This document shows, in pieces, positions 25,355 to 31,351 of a stretch of 39,382 bases of DNA (the stretch's first letter is position 1; each line of letters starts with the position of its first letter). The position numbers were made by a program, and so were the translations under genes. The notes under the pieces are model-generated. The model was not told where the DNA came from. It ran no database searches and worked only from the letters and a program-made list of their open reading frames with translations. Location of the stretch: the NCBI GenBank assembly GCA_023405815.1, contig JAEXXM010000069.1, positions 1 to 39,382 of the forward strand. Direction: 5' to 3'. This DNA is from Pseudomonadota bacterium (GTDB taxonomy: Bacteria; Pseudomonadota; Alphaproteobacteria; Rhizobiales; Hyphomicrobiaceae).

Positions 25355-26802
25355 TGCAAGTCCTCGATACCATTAAAGGCCGGGTCATCATCGTCCTTCT
25401 CGTATTCTTGTCGCTATCGCAACTGATGGGTCTCTGGCTCTACGCGCAGCGCAGCGAGGTGACGTCCGGGCTGCTGCATGACGCGCTTCTAGCTGACTGC
25501 ATCGCCTCCATCTCGAAGCTCACCGAGCGCACGCCCGTTCAGGATCGCGCATCGGTGCTGGAGCGTGTCAGTGGGCCGCTCGTCCGCTATTCGATGGCCT
25601 CGGGTCCTTCGCTCAGCCAAGCTCAGCAGCCTGAGGGGACAAGGCTGCACTTCTTCGAGCACATGCTGAGCACGTTTCTCGGGCGCCCGTTGCTGCAGGG
25701 CATCCGCGTGGCTTACGCGGAGCAAGGCGCCGAAGGAACCAAAGATCTGCTCGCGACTATGAGCGACTCGACACACACCGAAATCAGCCACATTCCTGAG
25801 AAGCCATTGGCGGAAATCTATTCTCTCGGCACGGTGACAACCGAAGTCCAGCTCGCCGATGGGACTTGGATGCAAGCCGTCTCGCCCTTGCTGAGCATCA
25901 GTCCCTTCTCGGCGTGGAAGATCGGTGCGGCGCTGGGAGCGATGCTGACCTCAGTGCTCATCGTCGCCGGCTGGGCGCTACAACGTTGGACGCAACCGCT
26001 GACCTACTTTGCCGCGGCGGCGGAGCGGCTGGGGACCGACATTCAGGCGCCGCCTTTGAGCGAGCAGGGTCCGTTCGAGGTGCGCACGGCGGCAAAGGCG
26101 TTCAATCGCATGCAGGAGCGCATTCGCCGCTTGGTCGAAGACCGCATGGCCATTGCCGCGGCCATTGCCCACGATCTTGGGACGCCGATCACGCGCCTGC
26201 GCCTCAGGGCGGAGGAAATGAGCGACGAGGAAATCCGGAAGCCAATTCTACAAGACCTGCAGCAAATGCGCCGCATGATCTCCGCTACCCTCGGCTTTGC
26301 ACGCCTCGATTTTGCGGCGGAGCCGCCTGAGATGCTGGACTTGATGTCGCTCGTGCAGCGTGTGGCGGATGATCTGAGCGATGCCGGCGGCGAGGTGCAG
26401 GTGAGCGGGCCTAAGCACCTTCCTGTCCGCTCTAAGCCGATCGCCGTTCAACGCGCACTGACGAATATCGTCGAGAACGCCGTAAAGTACGGCAAGCGGG
26501 CCAGAATCCACGTGACCGAACAGCCAAGCACGATCGAGATTGCAGTCGACGATGATGGCCCTGGCATTCCCGAAGCATTGCAGGCGGAGGTGTTCGAGCC
26601 ATTTCGTCGCTTGCCCCAGGCGGCGGGCGCGGTGATCGATGGCACGGGGCTCGGGCTCACTGTTGCGCGCAGTCTGGTCCGCAGCCTTGGTGGCGATATC
26701 ACGCTCGCCAATCGCGATGGGGGGGGACTTCGCATTACGATCTCGCTGCCATACGTCGATGAGCGACGCTTCGGCAGGCAAGCGGAGCAGGGCCGCGGCT
26801 AG
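25351..26802 (+). CDS. Sensor histidine kinase
   Basis: A 483-residue membrane kinase. Two transmembrane helices (about 11-31 and 190-211) enclose a periplasmic sensor of about 155 residues. After HAMP (about 210-262) comes HisKA with AIAHDLGTPITRL, His274 being the phosphorylated residue, and the HATPase domain with NIVENAVKYG (N box), DDDGPGIPE (G1) and DGTGLGLTVARSLV (G2). The H-D-L-G-T-P variant replaces the more common Arg by Gly. It shares its transcript with the regulator upstream (4-nt overlap). The periplasmic part has His but no obvious Met cluster; the ligand, presumably copper, is inferred from neighbours. Confidence 0.93.
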   Translation: MMQVLDTIKGRVIIVLLVFLSLSQLMGLWLYAQRSEVTSGLLHDALLADCIASISKLTERTPVQDRASVLERVSGPLVRYSMASGPSLSQAQQPEGTRLHFFEHMLSTFLGRPLLQGIRVAYAEQGAEGTKDLLATMSDSTHTEISHIPEKPLAEIYSLGTVTTEVQLADGTWMQAVSPLLSISPFSAWKIGAALGAMLTSVLIVAGWALQRWTQPLTYFAAAAERLGTDIQAPPLSEQGPFEVRTAAKAFNRMQERIRRLVEDRMAIAAAIAHDLGTPITRLRLRAEEMSDEEIRKPILQDLQQMRRMISATLGFARLDFAAEPPEMLDLMSLVQRVADDLSDAGGEVQVSGPKHLPVRSKPIAVQRALTNIVENAVKYGKRARIHVTEQPSTIEIAVDDDGPGIPEALQAEVFEPFRRLPQAAGAVIDGTGLGLTVARSLVRSLGGDITLANRDGGGLRITISLPYVDERRFGRQAEQGRG

Positions 26803-26846
26803 CAGCGTGGCAAGGCCTAGGCGCCCCTTGTAAGGCGCGCAGGACC

Positions 26847-26861
26847 GTTACAAGCCGTTAC
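26847..26861 (+). promoter_or_regulatory. GTTAC-type direct repeat before the CusF-like gene
   Basis: GTTACAAGCCGTTAC followed by CAAATTTCCCG, 121 bp before the CusF-like ATG and in its direction. Confidence 0.65.
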
Positions 26862-26981
26862 CAAATTTCCCGATCGGATTTCCGCAAATCTCCGCTATCC
26901 GATGCCATATCGAGCATCGACGTCAAGCGTAACGGCCTGGCGACGAAAGACTGTCGGAAATGGGTGTTCGAGGAGAGAGCT

Positions 26982-27293
26982 ATGCGCAAGTCTTTGTCGG
27001 CTGCTTTCGTCATGGCAGCAATTGCGGTCTCACCGCTATCAGCAGCGCTTGCCCATGAGGGGCAGGACCATCCGGTAGTCGCTGGAAAGGTGACGAAGGT
27101 CGACGCATCGGCCGGCAAAATCACCATCGCTCACGACGCCATTCCCAACTTGCAGATGGAGGCCATGACGATGGTGTTTAAGGCCGCCGACCCGGCCATG
27201 CTCAAAGAGGTGAAGCCCGGCGACGCTATCAAGTTCATGGCCGATCGAGTGAACGGCGAGCTGACGGTCACCGAAATCGAAACGGCCAGATAG
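26982..27293 (+). CDS. CusF-like periplasmic copper-binding protein
   Basis: A 103-residue protein with a signal peptide (SAAFVMAAIAVSPLSAALA) and a CusF/CopC-like small barrel of about 80 residues. The copper site region IAHDAIPNLQMEAMTMVF matches CusF, with a His and the two Met of MTM, but the capping Trp of E. coli CusF is absent, replaced by Met/Gln. It would bind Cu(I) (or Ag) and pass it on. The ATG at 26982 has GAGGAG upstream. CusF normally feeds a CusCBA pump; no CusA/B is in this window. It lies right after the two-component genes. Confidence 0.88.
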   Translation: MRKSLSAAFVMAAIAVSPLSAALAHEGQDHPVVAGKVTKVDASAGKITIAHDAIPNLQMEAMTMVFKAADPAMLKEVKPGDAIKFMADRVNGELTVTEIETAR

Positions 27294-27331
27294 CACGCCC
27301 TGGTGTCGCATGTGCGGCGTGGGAGGTGCAG

Positions 27332-27625
27332 ATGAAATCGCTCCGCCTATTGCGGCTCGCTCTGTTGGTTAGCTCGTCGCTATATGCCACCGAAACAACA
27401 GCCTTCGGCATGTTTCCCATCGCACCCAGAGATAGGCTGCCAACAGTCGAACTCGCCTCCCAACGCAGCTATTATCACTGTCACAACTTGCCGCGACGAA
27501 TTTACTGTCATAAGCGCGGGCCGATACCCGGCAAATGGAACCCAAGTATCGAGCCTCCTACCCACCGGGGAGTTAAGTGCTTCGGCCGCATCGCCAGCCG
27601 CGGCGCTGCAATCAAGTGGCGATAG
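27332..27625 (+). CDS. Small exported protein, unknown
   Basis: A 97-residue protein with a hydrophobic signal-like N-terminus (LRLLRLALLVSSSLYATETTA) and a basic mature part with two CH motifs (YYHCHNLPRRIYCHKRGPIP) and one later Cys. GGAGG lies 5 nt before the ATG at 27332. It lies 38 bp after the CusF-like gene and may share its transcript. Family not recognised; CxH motifs suggest metal binding. Confidence 0.55.
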   Translation: MKSLRLLRLALLVSSSLYATETTAFGMFPIAPRDRLPTVELASQRSYYHCHNLPRRIYCHKRGPIPGKWNPSIEPPTHRGVKCFGRIASRGAAIKWR

Positions 27626-27832
27626 ACTGTCAGCGCGTGATCGATCTGGACCGCCACCTTGCGCTCGACCAGTCGTTGTAGTCGCGCAGGCGCGAGCGCG
27701 GGATGTGCTCGAAGTGAGCGGCTCCAATCCCGGCAGGGCGATGCTCGTTGAACCGGGTTCGGGTTGGCTCAGCAAAGCCATTTTTCGTTCCTGCCGCTGA
27801 ACAGGCGATCTCCGCCCAAGTTTCGCTCTCTT

Positions 27833-28024
27833 CTAGTCTATGTGCGGCAACTCACCCTTGCGAATGCGGGAGACGAGGTCGTTCCACTGAGCATGCGTGA
27901 GACGTACGGTGTTTGCGTCCTCGCCGATTGTGACCCACTGAGGTGTGATCTCCACGGCGGGACATGCCCCACATACTCCGCAGTTCAGCACCACTTTCCA
28001 GCTTTCAAACGGCTTTGCCTGCAT
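27833..28024 (-). CDS. Small Cys-motif protein divergent from the MerR gene
   Basis: A 63-residue protein starting MQAKPFESWKVVLNCGVCGA; the motif CGVCGAC (C-x2-C-x2-C) may bind a metal or Fe-S cluster. The rest (PQWVTIGEDANTVRLTHAQW) is soluble, without signal peptide, so it is cytoplasmic. GAGGAG precedes the ATG by 10 nt. It is transcribed away from the MerR-family gene over a perfect palindrome, so it is likely the MerR target. Function unknown; a longer frame beginning at 28114 crosses the operator and is not believed. Confidence 0.7.
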   Translation of the reverse strand: MQAKPFESWKVVLNCGVCGACPAVEITPQWVTIGEDANTVRLTHAQWNDLVSRIRKGELPHID

Positions 28025-28092
28025 CGTGTCGCTCCTCCTCAACGGCGGCGCGAGGCGGGTTGCTTCGCGCCATGAGAACGCTATCCTGCACA

Positions 28093-28108
28093 TTGAACCT
28101 AGGTTCAA
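28093..28108. promoter_or_regulatory. MerR-family operator palindrome
   Basis: TTGAACCTAGGTTCAA is a perfect 16-bp palindrome between divergent genes. On the minus strand TTGACC (28109-28114) could be a -35 box with a 19-20 bp spacer to a weak CAGGAT -10, the stretched promoter that MerR proteins activate. It is 13 bp before the MerR-type ATG. Confidence 0.7.
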
Positions 28109-28120
28109 GGTCAACAGGGC

Positions 28121-28519
28121 ATGGGCGAGAAGCTCACGATTGGCGTGGTGGCCAAGCGTCTTGGCCTACGTCCCTCGGCTGTGCGGTTTTACGAACGGCA
28201 CGGCATAGTCACCGCGGAACGCCTCGCCAACGGCTACCGAGTTTACGACCGGGATGCGATCAAGATCCACAGCTTTGTCAGCCGCGACAAGGCCCTCGGC
28301 TTCTCGCTCGAGGAAGTGCGCGAAATCCTCTCCCTGCGTCGGCAAGGGCCGGAGCCTTGTGTGTGCGTAAGGCAAATGATTGCGCGCAACCTGGCCCTCA
28401 TTGAGCGACGCATCGCAGAACTCTCCGGACTGCGGCGCCAGCTGCGCGCGCTCGCCAAGAAGCCTGCCGGCAGACGCGATGCGCGAGCGATCTGTCCGAT
28501 CCTTGAGACTGACGTCTAG
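28121..28519 (+). CDS. MerR-family metal-responsive regulator
   Basis: A 132-residue MerR-family activator. TIGVVAKRLGLRPSAVRFYE is the helix-turn-helix with its wing (YRVYDRDAIKIHSFV), followed by a long dimer helix (residues 85-112). Metal-binding candidates are Cys80 and Cys82 in EPCVCVRQM and Cys125 in AICPILE, resembling the C-terminal cysteines of zinc, cadmium, lead or copper MerR proteins. It binds, presumably, the palindrome just before its start, and controls the divergent small Cys protein and itself. The metal cannot be told from the sequence. Confidence 0.9.
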   Translation: MGEKLTIGVVAKRLGLRPSAVRFYERHGIVTAERLANGYRVYDRDAIKIHSFVSRDKALGFSLEEVREILSLRRQGPEPCVCVRQMIARNLALIERRIAELSGLRRQLRALAKKPAGRRDARAICPILETDV

Positions 28520-28563
28520 GCCGCTTTGCGCCTCAAGCATCCACGTCGAGCGGTACAGATTTC

Positions 28564-28595
28564 GGCCCGGCCTCCCGTTGCCAGGAGGCCGGGCC
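28564..28595. terminator. Bidirectional hairpin terminator
   Basis: GGCCCGGCCTCC and GGAGGCCGGGCC form a perfect 12-bp stem with an 8-nt loop between the MerR gene and the convergent small gene at 28659. GC-rich, no T tract. Confidence 0.7.
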
Positions 28596-28658
28596 AGTGG
28601 CACTGGATACGTCGCAGAGACGAGCCCCTATAGCTACGGGATCGCTCCGCCCGATCGC

Positions 28659-28826
28659 CTAGTTGCCCGGATGCGGGAGCTGCGGACCCTGTGGCTTTAT
28701 CGGGCATCCCGCGGTGAAGATACCTGGCACGCAATGCCCGGTCTTATGGTGCGCCTGCGCCGCCGCAACGAAGCCGACGGAGGCGATCGAAGCAGCGAGC
28801 AGCGCTGCGAGGAGAGTTTTCAGCAT
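28659..28826 (-). CDS. Small exported Cys/Pro protein, tandem paralog A
   Basis: A 55-residue protein: signal peptide MLKTLLAALLAASIASVGFV (cleavage near AQA) and a mature part of about 30 residues, HHKTGHCVPGIFTAGCPIKP with two cysteines, ending PQLPHPGN. GGGAGA lies 8 nt before the ATG. It shares leader, cysteine spacing and a PQLP end with the gene at 28913-29071, so they are tandem duplicates. Periplasmic; function unknown. Confidence 0.65.
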   Translation of the reverse strand: MLKTLLAALLAASIASVGFVAAAQAHHKTGHCVPGIFTAGCPIKPQGPQLPHPGN

Positions 28827-28912
28827 TTTCGTATCTCCCGAGTTTTGATGGACCGCTTGCGGGATCACAATCGGGTCGGACCCATGACAGGGCCGATCCC
28901 AGGTCGTCATCC

Positions 28913-29071
28913 CTACTTCCTGGGCGGCAGCTGTGGTGTGGTCGGTGTGAGATAGCATCCCTTAGTAGAAGTGCCCGGAGGCGGGCATTTCATCTGCGCC
29001 TGCGCGACGCCGGCGAACCCGACGATCGCCAGCGCGCCCGCGGCCAGAGCCGCGCTGAGTGATTTCAGCAT
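28913..29071 (-). CDS. Small exported Cys/Pro protein, tandem paralog B
   Basis: A 52-residue protein: signal peptide MLKSLSAALAAGALAIVGFA (cleavage near AQA), mature part QMKCPPPGTSTKGCYLTPTT and the end PQLPPRK. Like paralog A it has two cysteines about ten residues apart, and the same GGGAGATAAGA ribosome binding region. Upstream is the gene at 29172. Function unknown. Confidence 0.65.
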   Translation of the reverse strand: MLKSLSAALAAGALAIVGFAGVAQAQMKCPPPGTSTKGCYLTPTTPQLPPRK

Positions 29072-29171
29072 CTTCTTATCTCCCGAGATTGATCGACATT
29101 CGCTGCCGCGCATCAGTGCGCGAGCAGACGTTGGGCAAGCGCTATGGCTCACCCCAGCCAAATCGGCGGTT

Positions 29172-29504
29172 TCAAGCGCGGGGCGGTGGTGTGGGGGGAC
29201 TCCAGCCCAGCCCATGCAGCATCAAGGGTGCGCTGATGCTCAATGCGGCATGGCCAAGGATGGCGGGCTGATAGGCTTCGAATACAGGAGCAAGCGGCGC
29301 GCAGCTTGTGCCGCACATCGCTGCGGGGCATTGGTCGCCCACGTCACAGCAGCCACAATCGCCATGCATGTGAGATTTGGTGGCGCCTGCCGCTTGATCC
29401 GCGTGAGTGGCAGGGAAGGCGGCAGCCGCATTCGCGACAGCGACGGGCGATAGCACGAGCCCGATGCTGACGAGAACTGCAGCGATGAGCCGAATGATCG
29501 ACAT
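29172..29504 (-). CDS. Small exported Cys-rich protein
   Basis: A 110-residue protein with a signal peptide (SIIRLIAAVLVSIGLVLSPV, cleavage near ANA) and a cysteine-rich middle, HGDCGCCDVGDQCPAAMCG then TSCAPLAPVF, followed by a hydrophobic ILGHAALSISAPLMLHGLGW and a Pro-rich end. The layout resembles the DUF2946-like small exported proteins found in copper clusters. Start at ATG 29504, or GTG 29513. A weak GTTAC-like box lies about 60 bp upstream (29563-29577). Confidence 0.65.
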   Translation of the reverse strand: MSIIRLIAAVLVSIGLVLSPVAVANAAAAFPATHADQAAGATKSHMHGDCGCCDVGDQCPAAMCGTSCAPLAPVFEAYQPAILGHAALSISAPLMLHGLGWSPPTPPPRA

Positions 29505-29832
29505 GCGCCTCACTTCGAGCGAGAACCTGACATGGGGCTGCGTTGATGGTCGGTCAACGCGTGTTTAGCTGCGTTACAGGCAAAAACTATACCCAACGAC
29601 GAAGTCTACCACTTGACATCCGTCAATGGCCACCGCCGGTCTCACAATCCTGCGACTGCGAGAGACACTGCGAGCCTTGAGATTGAGAATAGTGCTGTTA
29701 CCAGCCGTTACAATTCTCGCCCCAGCGATGCAGCTGGGAATGACTTACATCAATTCCCCCATCCGTTGTGAAGCCAAAAGATACGAGGTTTGCTTATCGG
29801 TTTTCCAGAAGCCTCGATCAGTCAGCAGGGCG
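29505..29832. other. Promoter region before the broken HMA copy
   Basis: No gene recognised in about 330 bp. It holds the regulatory box at 29697-29711 and a weaker one near 29563. Confidence 0.4.
29697..29711 (+). promoter_or_regulatory. GTTAC-type direct repeat before the HMA fragment
   Basis: GTTACCAGCCGTTAC followed by AATTCTCGCCC is identical in its 15 bp to the box before the ATPase gene at 31241, showing that promoter and gene start were duplicated together. Confidence 0.65.
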
Positions 29833-30057
29833 GATGCTGACCATCAACCTGCACGTTTGGAGGACTCCTGTCGCCGCTCGGAGCGCAGGGCGTCGAGAAG
29901 CAACTGGCGAAGCTCGATGGCATCGCGGCGGTGGCTTTGAACCCGCTCTCCGGTTGCGCGACGGTCACCTACGACGACCATCGGACCATGGTCGCGGTGA
30001 TCGAACAGGCGATCGAGGCGTGCGGCTATCACTGTTCAGGTCGCGGAACGTTCAGTG
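29833..30057 (+). pseudogene. Broken copy of the ATPase N-terminal HMA domain
   Basis: The first ~210 bp closely match 31352-31563, the start of the P-type ATPase gene. It begins MLTINLHV, then extra bases near 29855-29862 (GTTTGGAGGA against GTTGGAGAA) shift the frame; in the other frame the domain reads LLSPLGAQGVEKQLAKLD, then SGCATVTYDDHRT and AIEACGYHCSG. After about 30057 the match ends and the methyltransferase gene follows on the other strand. It is not functional unless read from an internal start. Confidence 0.8.
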
Positions 30058-30089
30058 CCGCCAAACCACCTCACATCGGGACTGAACAC

Positions 30090-30992
30090 CTAGGGCGTTG
30101 GCGGCGGCGTGTGGAAGGAATCAGGCGGTAGTTTCGCAGTGACGATGAAGGCTGTCGAGAGCCAGCCTTGCGCAAACTTGGGCAACACGCGCTCCAGCTG
30201 CGAACTGAGCCAACAGGATTGACGGTAGAACTTTTCATGAAGCCAGGGCGGAAAGACCGTCGGAAAATACATGTTGCTGCCGCTGATGCGAAACCCATGC
30301 TCGCGCAGCACCTTCAGCCGTTCGCTCCGCGCGAACCATCGCGTCGGTATGCCTTCGAACGAGCACTCGCTCAGAGGGACCCGTGGGGTTGCCATGAGAA
30401 TCGTTCTGGCGTTCTTCAGGCAGAACTTGAGCACCGGGAACACGTAGACGGCAAACCAAGCATAAGGACAACGCGCATTTAGGAACGAAAACACGACGAG
30501 CCCGCCGGGCTTCATCACCCTGGCGATCTCCTGGAGACAAATGTGTTCCTCTTCTGGAGCTACATATTCAAGCACGCCGAGGCACAAGACGCCGGCGAAG
30601 CTGTTGGAGGCGAATGGCAACTGGCTCGCACCCGCGATGCCGAATTGCACGCCTCGAAGATGGCCGAACTCGACCTGCGCCGTGCTGATCATCTCGTTCG
30701 ATACGTCGACGCCGACATAATGGAAGCCGCGCTCGATGCAGGGTCGAGCGTAGGTGCCAGGGCCGCATCCGATATCGAGGATCCTTCCGCGTTCCAACTG
30801 CTGCAAATACTGCATCACGATCGACTGGCGTCGCTTCAAGAAAGCGGTCAATGCCGTGTTGACGCTTGAATAGATGGCGACGTAGGAGGCCGGACACGAA
30901 TCGAAGTGCCGTGCGACTTCGTTGACCGAACCGAAACTATCCGTCGTTTCGCCTTTGACGCGCCCCTTGACCTGTCGATTCGCGTTGGCCAT
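30090..30992 (-). CDS. Class I SAM-dependent methyltransferase
   Basis: A 300-residue cytosolic methyltransferase. RGRILDIGCGPGTYARPC is motif I for S-adenosylmethionine, YVGVDVSNEMI motif II, and EIARVMKPGGLVVFSFLN the later strand of a class I (Methyltransf_11) fold; the C-terminal ~120 residues hold two hydrophobic stretches (YAWFAVYVFPVLKFCL) that could touch the membrane, so the substrate may be a lipid or quinone-like molecule, unproven. I chose ATG 30992 (MANANRQVKG); the frame is open to a TTG at 31145. It lies between the two copies of the ATPase promoter/HMA duplication and is on the opposite strand, so it probably was inserted. Confidence 0.85.
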   Translation of the reverse strand: MANANRQVKGRVKGETTDSFGSVNEVARHFDSCPASYVAIYSSVNTALTAFLKRRQSIVMQYLQQLERGRILDIGCGPGTYARPCIERGFHYVGVDVSNEMISTAQVEFGHLRGVQFGIAGASQLPFASNSFAGVLCLGVLEYVAPEEEHICLQEIARVMKPGGLVVFSFLNARCPYAWFAVYVFPVLKFCLKNARTILMATPRVPLSECSFEGIPTRWFARSERLKVLREHGFRISGSNMYFPTVFPPWLHEKFYRQSCWLSSQLERVLPKFAQGWLSTAFIVTAKLPPDSFHTPPPTP

Positions 30993-31351
30993 GTGCTGGT
31001 CCAATGAAAGTGCGCGGAGCTGAGGAATATGCTCCCTCCGTCGCAAAGCTTCGCAGCCATCCAACAGCACGCTATCAGGAGCCTGATAGCGACTTACCCA
31101 ACCCTCGGGCGTATTCCGTACTTCATTGGAAGGGGTGCCAGACAACGTTCGCTGCGACAGGGCGGATCCGATTTCACGCAGTTCCTGGACATCCCCCTGT
31201 CAAGCCTTACCTCTTCCGGTCACCCGCGCCGTCCAATTCTGTTACCAGCCGTTACAATTTTCTCGCCCAGCATTGGATGCGCAGATTGATTTTAGTCATT
31301 TGCGGGTCGTCTTAGCCGCCACATACGAGCCGGGAAGAGCACGGAGTAGCC
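30993..31351. other. Divergent intergenic before the ATPase gene
   Basis: About 360 bp without a recognised gene (apart from a possible N-terminal extension of the methyltransferase to 31145). It carries the GTTAC box at 31241-31255 for the ATPase. Confidence 0.4.
31241..31255 (+). promoter_or_regulatory. GTTAC-type direct repeat before the P-type ATPase
   Basis: GTTACCAGCCGTTAC followed by AATTTTCTCGCCC lies 97 bp before the ATPase ATG and is identical to the box at 29697. Confidence 0.7.

Noticed and set aside
27384..27800. Plus-strand open frame of 138 codons after the CusF-like gene
   Set aside because: No ribosome binding site or family; overlaps the better-supported small exported protein in another frame.
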